DNA of 64,000 nt, from assembly GCA_011800805.1 (NCBI GenBank), contig MPNW01000054.1, positions 137,419 to 201,418 of the forward strand. The letters are read 5' to 3'. Origin of the DNA: Hirudo medicinalis (lineage: Eukaryota; Annelida; Clitellata; Hirudinida; Hirudinidae). Positions 38,122 through 50,057 of this stretch are shown piece by piece; the first letter of the stretch is position 1; the number at the start of each line of letters is the position of its first letter. The notes under the pieces were generated by a model. The model was not told the origin of the DNA. It did not search any database and worked only from the letters and a program-made list of their open reading frames with translations. Position numbers and translations under genes: made by a program.

Positions 38122-41100
38122 TCATCCTGCGTAGTTGATGTGATTCGAACTGTCCGTTATGATTGACATGATGGTTTCATTCATTTCGGCCATCTTCACT
38201 CCATTCAAGGTGAGGGTGGCGTTGTTGCCGAGTACTGTCCCGATATTCACCCTGTTGTGAGGGTGCTTGCCCCTTCTCCTGCCCCCGATGCAAGACCACG
38301 CTCGTTGTTTGAAATCCTCGACCAATCCGCAGTAGATGAAGCCGGTACTACAGGTAGCCACTATCGTCATGCAGACGCCAAACAACTCCGCCCTTCTGAG
38401 GTTCGAGCCCTCTTGGCAAGTAGCGATGTGGTTCGTCCTTTGTGGGTTGAAGGTTATGACCATGGCCACACAAAGAACTGGCAACCAGCAGAGGAACCTG
38501 ATGAGAGCAGTTGTGATAACGACCATAGTCAGCTCTTTCTTTCGTTTGGCATCGTTCTCCAGGTTCTGAATGATCTCGTAGTGGTGAGCTTGGCTCTGCG
38601 AGCGTGTCATGCCCCCTCTGTGATTGGTCACGGTGACGGATGACGTAAGATCCGACTGATCACGTCTCCACACAAGGCCGGCGAAGAACAGGATGATGAT
38701 TGTCGGGATGATAAAGGCACATGTCAGAAATATGATCTTAAATGAAAAGAATAAAAATCATATTCAGATATTTAATATTACAATTTGAATTTGCACAAGA
38801 TTTTTGTGCAATGATCACGCGAGGTAGCATGAGAATTTTACATTTATGCAATTGAATTTTGGTTTATGCTTTTTTTGTTTTCTATAAGATGATCTCAAGA
38901 AATGAGTAAATTACAATGGCAAATCGGGAAAGTGCGAAGACGATGCGAGGAGATCTTCTCATCACTGAAGAACTCCAGAGTGGCACCGGCCGTTTTGAGA
39001 TTATTTGAAAAAGAGAAAATTAAACATCTCAAAATATCTCGAGATTAAGCGATGCTGTCAAGACAGCCACGATACTGGGAGGTGTCTGGTTACTTGCGAA
39101 GCAGAAATTTTAAATGAAAAATAAAACATCTTCTAGCGAAAAAATGTCTGAAGACATTTGAATTGACGATGAAAAATTAGATTAAGAATTAAACAGGGCA
39201 AGGCAAATATTCTCCCATGATGGCCTCCTACTAACCTCTTTTGGTCTTATTTAATCCCAGGTTTATTTAACATACTGCATGTGTGTGTTCCTATAGCCAC
39301 GAGCCTAGAGCCCTCCCACAGATTAGATTAACCGAATCCTGATAAGCTCCCAAGGTCGCGCCGGACCATTTGTTATACCAGAGGGCATTGTACCTTCGCG
39401 GGAGGAGAATTTACCCCTTTCGGGCAGACGATGGATGCCAGGTTTATAAACAGACTTACTAGAAGGTGTTATGTAATCATAAATTAGATAACAGATTGTC
39501 AGTTCAAGAGACTTCATTAAGCATCATAACATTTATCACGACATATCCAAATTTGGAGGCCACTATAGTTACCATTCTCTTCTGGGTTAATGGCATAACA
39601 GCAATTCATTGCTATTCATCAACAACAATGTAGATATTCATCACCATCATCATCATCATAATCATCATCATCATCATCGTCGTCACCATCATCATCACCA
39701 CCATCATCATCATCATAACAAACATCACCATCATTACCACCACATTGGCATCATTTATCGAAGGAGATATCGCCTCACAATAACTCGTGAACCTCGTCTC
39801 CTATTAGTGTTCATTCAACATCAGTCGGTAACACGAGCCAGGTTCCCGTAGACTCTTTAATAGATAAATTCACAAACAAGAAGCGCCACCGGAGCCTCCA
39901 TGCAAGCGGTGTTCGACTAATCTGAGACTCGCATCTCCACGGAGAACTCACGTCTCTCTCGTGTCCGTGTGGGTTGTTGTTCCGTGAAACCTTGTTCACA
40001 GATCGGTATGTTTGTTTGGATTAGATGTCCGAGATACGTGGGAGTATTCGTATCAACGTTCATCTGGGATTCATGATGATCATGCTGCTTCTCTCTCTCC
40101 GTCTTGGCGAAGTCATCATCATCATCATCATCGTCATCATCGTCGTCGTAGTCGTCACCACCTTGGGGATCTATTAAAGATCCAAGTTACTTTCCAATGA
40201 TTTCCAACCTGTAGCTGCTAAAGATGGTAAAGTGTTGACGAATCCCCATAAAATAGAGGCTTACCTCGCCTGCCGTTTTGAAACCGAATACAAGTTAAAA
40301 CGGAGATAAGATTCAGGCCGCGACTTTCTTAATCATACCGGTCCCATAATTCATGCCATCGGTCACAGGCGGTGTCTTATTTATTAGATAACACGGTGAT
40401 AAAGAAGGGAATTATCATCGCCTACCGCGGAGTTGAGGCCGCTGCTTCATTTGAAGCTTTTGGTGTTTTAATCGTTTTTAATTAAAAGTAACCTTTTCAT
40501 TTAAGCCCGACCGAGATAAGAGTGAACTCGCACGGTACTGTAACGCATTCTTAAATGGTTTTAGGGTGGACCTAGGTCAACCTAACGATGGCTGCCAACA
40601 TTGTCCTTACATCTTGTTGATTGCGAACATATTAATAATGCATTAATTAATAACCAATGAACAGCATTACTAACAACGTACTAAAATGAATAATGTTTGA
40701 TCGGAAAGGGTTGCGTTCCCTCAGTAATGTCGAGTTCGCAATGAGCGCCCATGGGAATAAGCGCTATATGAATGGTTGACAAAAGCGCTTGTAACGGTAT
40801 ACATACGGCGCTAAATAAATAAATAAATAAACTACAAATAAGATAATGATTGGCCAAAAAATAAATAAAACAAGAGCGACAATATGATAATGAAGCTTCC
40901 ATTGTTTACCCAAAGGGTTTTCATCTCCTCAGTCGATGGCGCCTGTTTGCCATCTCCTCCCCAAGTAACATCATCCATGTGGCAGAGGAAGTACTTCCAG
41001 TGCGCATAGGTCGGGTTTCCGTCATGGTTGGATGATTGGATGAGGAGTCTGACGTGTGACAAGATGAATGCAATCCACACCACTAGGCAGAGAATACCGG

Positions 41101-42311
41101 CGTTGCACAGGGTCAATGACCTTGACAATTGAATAATCAATTAGGTTTATTTAAATATCACTCTGTGAATATTTAAGCGCAGCTCACTGATTTGATTGGA
41201 TGAGCTTTAAGAAAAATTGGACTCAATAAATTAACTAATCACAAAATTAAGTCAAGTAAACTCGGAACGTTTTGATCTTAAAATAGTCAAAAATAAAACC
41301 TTGACTTTCCCTTCCTAGAATCTCTGCCATTGCACCAAAGACACGAAAATCTGAAGAGACAAGCCACCACCAGAGTGTACATGGTGACGTATACAGTAAC
41401 GAAGATGACGTAGTAGGCGCTGCGACACGTGGTTGGCTGGATTTGAAATGATGGAGAACCGTCTTCAACGGCATAGCTCAGCAGGGTGACGGGCACCAAG
41501 GAGAATACGTAGATGACGTCGGCAAACGATACATTTAGCAGCATGAGGTTTTGGCCTGGGTGAGAAAAGCAGATTTTTTTTGTAAAATTGAAGTCGGATA
41601 AATTATCGAGAGCAAAATGTAAACAAATCAAAGCGCATGCATGCGTGTGGTTCCGTCTTGATAAGAAAAAAATCAATTTCGCCTTGAAATGTGATCTCTT
41701 TCTACAAGGTCTGTTCAGATGATCCAGCAGTTTCTTAGAAGTTGGCGCATACGTGGCCAAGTAAATATATGCAAAGATAATTTTTTTTCAAATACATACG
41801 GTTAAAATTTTAATTTAAACGAATCAATTTATTATAATTCTAAGACCTTTAAAAAGATTCAAAACGCACCCGTTCTAAGTCTCCTTGACGACACGAACGA
41901 GACAAAAACAAAAGCGTTCCCTATGAGCGAGATGAGTCCGAAAATGATGAGCAGCGTCGGGACCAGATATTGGTCGCTCTCAGAGTCGAATATGTACCAA
42001 CACTTCTCCTTGGGGAAGAAGAAATCTGACGAATTCCTGTCCATCTGGAAGATTTTCGCCGGATTAAAGTCGCGGTGATGGTAGCGATGGAGGAACGAGT
42101 TATCGCTGCCGATGGGTATGTCCTCGGGATCCAGGACTGGGGGTAGTTTGGACTGATCTAGGTTCATGATGGCATAAACGCGGTCAGGGTCCAACTTCAA
42201 CGAAGGAACGGTCTTGAAGGTCGTGCTGGATTTGAGAGGAGATTCGGTCTTGAAGCGATTGGATGGAAACATTCGGACGGCATCTTCCGGAGAGTAATCG
42301 TCATCTGCCAT
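38122..42311 (-). CDS. Rhodopsin-family neuropeptide-type GPCR, allatostatin-A/galanin-like, 4 coding exons
   Basis: Exons in gene order: 41870-42311, 41300-41555, 40910-41120, 38122-38736, about 507 aa. A shorter second exon (41345-41555) is also in phase. A hydrophilic N-terminus of about 110 residues is followed by TM1 (YLVPTLLIIFGLISLIGNAF), TM2 with the Leu-Asp-type NLMLLNVSFADVIYVFSLVP, the ECL1 Cys (TTCRSAYYV), TM3 (VTVYVTMYTLVVACLF), TM4 (AGILCLVVWIAFIL), TM5 (IIFLTCAFIIPTIIILFF), TM6 with CWLP (IRFLCWLPVLCVAM) and TM7 (FGVCMTIVATCSTGFIYCGL). TM2-TM3 spacing resembles allatostatin-A/galanin receptors. The DRY motif position reads FRF and NPxxY reads TGFIY, both atypical. Ligand unknown. 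Two simple-repeat tracts and a dispersed repeat lie in its introns. Confidence 0.85.
39640..39745. repeat. CAT/CAC microsatellite in GPCR intron
   Basis: Mostly CAT trimers with CAC and CGT variants. Poly-His open frames across it are artefacts. A shorter similar tract is at 40111-40160. Confidence 0.9.
40695..40840 (-). repeat. Dispersed SINE-like repeat, copy 1
   Basis: In minus orientation it shows TATAGCGCTTATTCCCATGG and GCGAACTCGACATTAC, matching the core of copies at 45070, 52311, 53698 and 61934. A TAAA-run lies at 40813-40831. It sits in the GPCR intron between exons 3 and 4. Confidence 0.65.
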
Positions 42312-43322
42312 CCTCGTGTTTTAAGATCCTCAAAATGTCTTGTGATGCTGACGATGAAAGTATTACACTTCTTTTCACCTTGTGTAGATGCAGGGGACTA
42401 GCGTGGCCTGATAGTGATGCCGATGGTTATTGCCGAGATCTTTGTCCGATAAGGATTATGCTTCTTTTGTTGCCGATGCTAACCAGACTCATTATCGGAG
42501 CATAAAGATATCTGTAAAAGATGTCAAGAATGAAATGCTACTTGATGTTTTATTGAAATAAAAGTCGTTCTGACGAAGCAGTAGGCAGTCACCGCAAGTC
42601 TTACCGCTACTCGTTGCTCTCCATCACCATCATCATCATCATCATCATCATCGTCATCATTATCAATTATCATCACCATCATCGTCATCCCCTCTTCAAC
42701 AACTACAAAGCGCCAATAAAACGATTGACGACAACAACAACAAACTCCGGCCAATAACAGCGTCATTAATGGCGGTCAATAAACGCACCGTAAAACTAAA
42801 TCCATGCCAGCGATTGGTTAGGTGCACCTAGGAAGAAGCTCATAAAACGGCCATCAAAGACATCAACGCAGAAGAACATAAAAGGCTTCAATCCTGTGAT
42901 CCATGGTTCTTGTTTATCGCTAGCACCACATATCCCCTTCCATCTGCACAATCATTATCATCGTCGTCGTCTTCAGGGGTCAATCCAAAATGAAGAAAAG
43001 CCGTAACGGAGATGAACCAAAACGTAGATACGACAGAAAGAAAGATTCAATTTTGATTAGGACAACAATTGTTTTATGGACAAAACGAGTTGAGTTATCG
43101 ATCCAGGGTAGGGTTGGAGTTAACAGGGGCTTTCGTTTTTTGAGAATTTCGGACAATTCAAAAAAGATTCGATTGTTGATAAATAAAAAGGACGTCGTCG
43201 TTATTTCTTGGAAATTTACTCACACAACTGCCGAAATGATTCCACTAGCAAATTTCTTACATTTTTCACATGGATGCCATTTGCAGAATTCGATCACATT
43301 TCCTTTCTAAATTTTCCTACAG
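42312..43322. repeat. Intergenic with CAT microsatellite
   Basis: A CAT/CGT tract occupies about 42625-42690. Otherwise no gene is seen; the GPCR 5'UTR and promoter should lie just right of 42311. Confidence 0.5.
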
Positions 43323-43483
43323 GATGTCACTGGACTTTAAATCGATAGCTTCCGTTTATAAGTCAGGAAGTAAGTCTCCAATGGCAGAGTCAAAAGGATT
43401 TTCGAAGCTCCAGATCAGAGAAACCATCATGGAATTGCTTTTTAAAACTAGATACGATTTCTTGAGCACACAAACACAGAAAG
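43323..43483 (+). CDS. Possible orphan internal exon, unknown protein
   Basis: The acceptor TTTTCCTACAG at 43322 and donor AGAAAG|GTAGTC at 43484 flank a 160-base open stretch reading MSLDFKSIASVYKSGSKSP, then SKLQIRETIMELLFKTRYDF. I do not recognise it, and no partner exon was found. It could belong to a transposon, since a hAT-like terminus lies 340 bases downstream. Confidence 0.25.
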
Positions 43484-43820
43484 GTAGTCTCAGCTTCTTG
43501 GTTATATTTGTCACATAGTGCAATGAAAGAATCAGCAGCTTGATAACTTATTTTCAATCAGTGTCAATTTCTGATGAAAAGCTTTCACCTTGTACAAATC
43601 ACAGAAGTAGTTTCAGTTTAACTCCGTATTCGAAAATTGAAATCATTGAGATGCATGGTTAGATCTCCTGAAAAGTCTAATTTCCAGAGCCATTCGACAC
43701 CATTCTTGTTTAAGAATATTTCAATCTCACTGCGAATCTAAAAAAATTGAGACATGATTTTCCCACAGCTAAGCCACTGAAGTATGCTAAGGTAGGTCTG
43801 GAAACTATTAGAGACCTTGG

Positions 43821-43864
43821 AGGTCCGCATCCGGCCCGCGGGTCGTACTTTGGAGACTCCTATT
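43821..43864 (+). mobile_element. hAT-type transposon terminus
   Basis: The sequence contains CGGCCCGCGGGTCG followed by TACTTTGGAGACTCCTATT. GC-rich 'CCGGCCCGCGGG...CACTTTGGACACCCCTG' ends are characteristic of a widespread hAT group. It is an isolated GC-rich spike in AT-rich DNA. The matching left end was not found. Confidence 0.5.
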
Positions 43865-44234
43865 CTGCATCATTAAATTTCCCTCTCTTATTGTTATTTT
43901 TACTTAATAATTGTTAATCCTTCAGATCGGAACATTCCAAATAGTATCAGTTTCATATAGGGCCAATCAGAGCTTTGAGGCCCGTCTGTCAAGTTATGTC
44001 AATTTTGGTAGCAATGGAAAAGCAAAACAAAAGGTCATGATTCAATTTTCGAGGCCCCATTCGAAGCAGAGGTCAGGGCCTGACCCTCCCCCATTTTAGG
44101 ATTTTAGGTCCTAGGTTCATATCGTCTGCCCTTTTACAGCTCACCTGTTCCAGGCACCGATTCACCTGGTTGACCCCAACTTTACAACTCGTACATCTGC
44201 TCTGCTAACGTATTGCAGGTGCGCTTTTCGTGAA

Positions 44235-44946
44235 CTCTATTTCCTACAACGGTGATGATGCTGGCGTTGATGATGATGATGGCGACGATGATGATGACGA
44301 TAACGATGATGATGAAGGTTGTGTTGGTGATGATGATCATGGTGGCTTGGTTGGTTAAAGTCTCACCCAAAACTCGTCAGAAAATTAGGACGTCTTACAT
44401 TACGACATTCGTCCCATCCATCATATCTACCGCAGCATCATCTTCGCCATCGCTATCATCACCATAAGGTTTTTATTTTACCGTCGTCATCATCGCCATG
44501 CTCACCGTAGAAATCGTTATCATCATCAACATCCTTCTTCTCCTCCTCCTCCTCCTCCTCCTCCTCCTCCTCCTCATCATCATCATCATCACAACCACTA
44601 CCATCACCATCATCATCACCGTCATCATCATCACCATCGTCGTCGTCTTCTTCATCATCATCATCTCATTGTTCGACGGTTAGCGTCCGAGAGACGCCAC
44701 ACGAGATCAGGATGATATTTCTTGGAAGAGAGTAATTGTAAGATGATTTATCTTTACCTTTTTTTGCACCTTTCACTCATCCATCCTAGCTTCGTCATAA
44801 ATGTCATCTAAGGCAATAAGAACATGTTCAGGATGGATGTTATGCCTTCAGACGACGACGACGACGTTGACGATGATGGAGATGGTGCGGTGACGATGAT
44901 AATGATTAAGCAGTGACGGTGATGATGATGATGACGATAATGGTGG

Positions 44947-45001
<55 letters not shown>

Positions 45002-45045
45002 AATGATGATGATGATATGATGATGATGATGATGATGGATGGTAG
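44235..45045. repeat. Cluster of GAT/CAT and CTC microsatellites
   Basis: Blocks: GAT/GAC at 44250-44345, CAT at 44440-44540, pure CTC trimers near 44541-44573, CAT again to 44670, GAC/GAT at 44855-44890, and a long GAT run at about 44920-45042. Direction switches between the CAT and GAT strands. No gene is seen in 43865-45069. Confidence 0.9.
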
Positions 45046-45069
45046 CAGAAACTAACTGTAAGTGCTACA

Positions 45070-45203
45070 CTNATTTATATAGCGCTCCTTCCCAAGGGCG
45101 CTTGCGGCAGTGCAGGCTGGGTTTCGAACACGACACATTACGACTGTTGCCATTACCGCCGTATGCAGGAACGTAACCCATTCGGCCCACCTGCACGCCT
45201 TCA
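45070..45203 (+). repeat. Dispersed SINE-like repeat, copy 2
   Basis: Contains TATAGCGCTCCTTCCCAAGG, GGGTTTCGAACACGACAC and CAGGAACGTAACCCATTCGG. This is the least diverged copy. It follows a GAT microsatellite and an ambiguous base (N) at 45072. Confidence 0.75.
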
Positions 45204-46168
45204 TAATACAAATTATATATTGTGATGTACAATTATTACACATATTAATATTTTGTAACACAGCGCATCGTTAGATCAAAATCGAAAGTTAAACAAATTT
45301 AGACACGGCAAATTAATATTTTAATTATGCAATTATATATTTCTCACAAATTGAATGCCAAATAATTGTAATTAACAATGTAAATGATTAAAGAATGTAA
45401 ATAATAATAAATACATTATAATTAATAAATATCAAATTTTTTTAAATCCATTTTTTTTTTACAATAAAAACATAAATCATAATTCAGTTCTCATCAAAGA
45501 ATTTTCAATACTCTCTCTCTACAACCTTCTCTCTCCTCAGAATGCTATTTGACCAAACAAAGTGTTACCTTTCAACATGTTGGTCACCTATTTCCACCCC
45601 TAACTCAAGGTCGTCTCAACCAGGTGTAATTACCAGGTGTTGTTGTTGTTGTTGTTTTTCTACCTCAGTTTGCTTCAACATCACTCAGATATTAATCACC
45701 TGGTCGACATAAATTACGCGATATTGAAACCTTATGAATAGAATCTGATGTAATTGTGATTAATTATTTGGTAATAACAGTGAATTTAATTAATTATTTT
45801 ATAATAAATAGACTGAAATATTTGAAATGCGGCCTCTTGTGAAAGGATGAAATGTTGAAGCGTCCTCATAAAGAATATTTCGTTATTATTATTATTGTTG
45901 TTGTTGTTGTTGTTGTTGTTGTTATTATCATTATTGTTTTTATTAATATTTTTATTATTATTAACATATTTTTGTGTTAATTTTGGTTTTTGAGGACTAT
46001 TTATAAAAAATAAAATTAAATCGAATTCATTTAAGTTTGAATTAATTTCTTGAATTAAATGACAAATAATGCATGTGAGTTTAAATAATTTAATTAATTT
46101 ATTAATAATAATTGTAATGATAATTAAATTAATTTTAATAATTAAATAATTATATAGATAATTATCAC
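45204..46168. other. AT-rich intergenic/intronic, simple repeats, no gene seen
   Basis: Very AT-rich; TTG/TTA trimers at 45643-45660 and 45886-45965. No exon recognised. Confidence 0.4.
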
Positions 46169-46312
46169 CTGGTTGGAATACGCAAGAGATGACTGGCGTG
46201 GATGCTGAAGGCTCTTTGGAACTTCGAGGACCCCCTGACTGAACTGACCTTGTTGGAATTGTCAATGCCGAACTTGGAGATCAGGTCGATACCTTCTGAT
46301 GCAATGTAACTA
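46169..46312 (-). CDS. Possible orphan coding exon, unknown protein
   Basis: On the minus strand an acceptor (TTATTTACAG) and donor (CAACCAG|GTGATA) flank 144 open bases reading SYIASEGIDLISKFGIDNSN, then KFQRAFSIHASHLLRIPTR. Its G+C content is far above the very AT-rich surroundings, as in real exons here. Entry and exit phases are both 2. No partner exons were found within several kb and no family is recognised. Confidence 0.35.
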
Positions 46313-46499
46313 CTGTAAATAACATTAAAACACTACAAATGTTTTCTCATGTCTCATGATGCAAGATATTGAACAAATGAAGTAAATAGGAAAGGATATT
46401 TTGTATTGATTCAATAATTTCTCGCTTTGATTCATCTGATGATCACCTCCGCGTCGGAAAGAATGTATTAATGATAATATTATTAATATTAAAATAATG

Positions 46500-46690
46500 A
46501 TGATAATATATAATAAATAATAATAATAATATAATATATAATTAATAATAATAATAATAATATAATATATAATTAATAATAATAATAATAATATAATATA
46601 TAATTAATAATAATAATAATATAATATATAATTAATAATAATAATAATATAATATATAATTAATAATAATAATATTAATAATATTATTAC
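46500..46690. repeat. AT-only minisatellite, 31/28-bp unit
   Basis: The 14-mer ATAATATATAATTA recurs at 46531, 46562, 46593, 46621 and 46649, giving spacings of 31, 31, 28 and 28. The difference is one TAA trimer, so a minisatellite unit itself contains a microsatellite. Confidence 0.85.
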
Positions 46691-47880
46691 AATTTTAATT
46701 TTTACAATTTTACAGTCTCAATCAGAAAGTATTAATAATATTTTTTATTAATTAATCGCGAAAATTGTTATTCGAATTATCAACTGATAATCATCACTTA
46801 TTAGTTATCAATTATTTATTATTTACATTAACTAGTATTTACGAGTTTTAAAATTAATTTATCAAGTAATAATTATTAATTATTGATAATGTTCAATTAA
46901 AACCATCCCACCTTTGAAAATGAATTTCTTTTGTCCGACTTTTTACCGCCTAGTTCCATCGGCAGACGTCCACAGTTCAAAATCACCAAACCATCTTGAC
47001 ACGAGTCTCTACCTTTATAACCCTTCCCTCTCTCTCTCTCTCTCTCTTTTGCCGGCGTTATCTCTCTTTTATGATTTCAAACGATTCATCCGCTCACGAA
47101 AGCTTCCTCTTCTCATCTGAGAGTTTTAATGATGGCTCATTTGGATTCTAAGGATTGCTTTTCTTGAAATGTTTATTTCCAGTAAATTTAAAGTTATTGT
47201 TTTCAATGATTGATTGATTGATTGATTGATTTAGTTGTTGACTGACTGACTGACTGATTAAAGCCTTGCATTGGAAAACATCTAAATTTTTTAAAAATTG
47301 ATTTCACTTTTAATACAAATGTTAAATTGAAATTTTTAGTTTTCATATTAAATGTTTGATTAAAATGATATTCTCTCAATAAATACACATTAAGTTTGAA
47401 TAAATTAACGATAACCTGTAAAAATAAACCAGAGAATACAGATCAAAAATCAAAACAACGCGCAACATAAATTAAGCGGTCATTCGAGTAGTTCGGAGAT
47501 TAGCAGACGTCAAAACGAAATCACATCGGATCTTCGGCAACAAAAATTCCATCAAAAAATTGCAACGGGGAATGATTTGTGTCTAATTCCATGTTAGCAC
47601 ATTGACTGTGACGACTGGTTTTGTAACAGAATACAGTTGGGATCGCATTCTGCCGTTGAGTAAACACAGGACATAACGGCGTTATTGTTCCAAAAAATGG
47701 AGCGAACCAATCATTTTTTAATGCGAAAAATTATTACCGTCTCATCAGACATCTTTGGTGCGAATGAATATCTTCTGAGAAAATCATCTGCTTCTTCTTT
47801 TGATTTTATTTATTACTTTCATCCTGAACAGGTGCTGAAGATGAGGAAGACAAAGACGACAATGACAAAGGTGACGGGAT
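46691..47880. other. AT-rich intergenic, no gene seen
   Basis: Contains short TC (47029-47048) and GATT/GACT (47205-47260) repeats only. No exon could be supported on either strand. Confidence 0.4.
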
Positions 47881-48240
47881 AACGATGCTTATAACGATGA
47901 CGATGACGATGACGATGGCGATGGCGATGGCGATGGCGATGACGATGACAGTGATGCCTGCGACATCGATGAACTTTGCAGGTCAACATTGAGGTTGATG
48001 GTAACTGAAATGTTGTCAGGAGGACACATGCCAGACTGTCCTGATGAATGAAACCACTCGTGCATCCGTGCTCATTCATCATTTTTCACTCCATTCACTC
48101 ATTCGGATGACGACGACGACGATGATGACGATGATGATATTGATAACGATGAAGATGGTGAAGACAATTCTGGTGGCGATTAAGATGACGATAATGAGTG
48201 GTGGTGGTGATGATGAATCATCATTTCCATCGATGAAGCC
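47881..48240. repeat. GACGAT/GGCGAT hexamer microsatellite and GAT tracts
   Basis: At 47896-47950 GACGAT hexamers give way to four GGCGAT hexamers and then back to GACGAT. This is the reverse complement of the CATCGC/CATCGT array in the TTLL intron. Further GAT/GAC runs lie at 48105-48190. Confidence 0.9.
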
Positions 48241-48360
48241 ACGTGGAAAATTGCTGAACGACTAATTTTGGGATGAAGGTGATAAAGGCTATTCACTCAA
48301 AACATTAATACTGAACATCGTGACATCACCAACTACAATATTACAATCATCGTTATAGCC

Positions 48361-48362
48361 AC

Positions 48363-48460
<98 letters not shown>

Positions 48461-48505
48461 CATCATCATCATCATCATCATCATCATCANTCATATCATC
48501 ATCAT

Positions 48506-48597
<92 letters not shown>

Positions 48598-48598
48598 A
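48361..48598. repeat. Long (CAT)n microsatellite with an N
   Basis: About 238 bases of nearly pure CAT trimers, broken by small slips at 48459-48463, 48489-48508 and an N at 48490. The array length is probably not reliable in this assembly. Confidence 0.95.
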
Positions 48599-50057
48599 AC
48601 CATCAACTCTCACCAACAGATTATCTCAACCATGCACCGGATAAACCCGGAACTCTGATTTCTGTGGATTGTTTATCCTTGGGGCTTCATCTGATGCCGG
48701 GAAGATATATCTCTTGATGTAATAAGAAATGCCATGATAATTCCAACCATTTTCCTCGCCAAAACTCGCTCCTACTTGTTTGATTAAAGAAATACTTGAC
48801 TGAGTTGTGATCTGGTTGCTTGCTGGAAAACGTGTGTCCACTAATGATTTTAGCAAGTATTAATTTGAATTTAATAGCTACTGAAAAGTCAAAATCATGT
48901 CTGAAGTGGTAATTTTTCGTTTGTAAGTATGAATTTTTTGTTTCCTTCTCTAAAAAATCTTAGACGAGGCTAACTTGGTATTGCAGCGAATAAGTCTTTT
49001 GATCTTTTAAATCTTTTTGCATCGTTAGCCTCGGAGTATTATGTGGTTAGATACAATGTCTAGATTATGTCATCTCGAATTAATCTTTAACCTTTTCATT
49101 CGATATTAAATTTATAAATCTCCGCACGAATAGCTAAGCACATTAAGGAAAAGTGAGAGGCAAATGGGAGGAGATTTTCGGTATGGAGAACAAAAACTAA
49201 ATTTGGGGATAACGTCACAATTCCTCTGGTCTGTTTTCAAATTGTTACATTGGAAATGTTGAAATGGATATGTTGAGATTTTGTGAATTTCAGCTTTTTC
49301 TAAGGATACGTTCATTCCACATGTCTACAATTTTGTATGACAAAACAGTAATGCATCCTCATTGTTATAAATTTAAACTTGTTATTGGGAAAATTTTTTA
49401 AGCAATGCGATGCTTTTGAGTGATTCATTTAAATCTATCTGGTTTTTTATATTTTTATTTTTAAGCGGTTGCCTTGATTTTTTTAAAACGCAGCTTCCAC
49501 CTTTACAGGTCATTCATAAGCGGGACTTCCTTCGTCCATTCGGATGTGCCTTTGAACAAAAACGTTCTTTTAGCCTTCTTGTGTATTTTTTTGTGTTTAA
49601 TAAAAATCTAATCGATCAATTAGGCACACACTTATATTTGCATGAAATTGAGTTCACAAGGTGAAAACCTTGGATTTCCTCAAGAGGTATTTAAGCATTA
49701 AAACTCACGGCAACGGACAATTTTTAGAAATAGGGATAAGTGGGCCAGTGTTGAAATCATAAAGAAAGGCAATCAAATTACGAAGTCATTAATAGATTGT
49801 TGAAACAAAAACCAGTTGAAACTCCGAATTCGTGGCATGAGGTTGCCTCTTGAATGCCATAACTTGAATTTGTTAATTGTTAATTGGTTAAATACAAACA
49901 ATTTAAATTAATTTGGTTTTCCAAGAAAATATATTTTTTACGAGCAGAGACAATGTCAGGTGGGAGGAGTTAATTATCTGACGCCATTGGTAAACATACA
50001 GTCTGGTATTCCGTATTATTATTGTTATGCTTTCACAATTTGCGATAAAAGTCGACC
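48599..50057. other. Intergenic upstream of ULK, no gene seen
   Basis: Open frames here are short, without splice partners or family similarity. The right end should contain the ULK promoter and 5'UTR. Confidence 0.4.

Noticed and set aside
44252..44683. Met-, Arg- or Ile-rich open frames over 44252-44683 (also poly-His at 39609-39851 and 54344-54565)
   Set aside because: They are translations of CAT/GAT/CTC microsatellites with no splice partners.
46531..46662. Regularly spaced repeat resembling a CRISPR array
   Set aside because: The genome is eukaryotic, the spacers are themselves TAA repeats, and the unit is AT-only.
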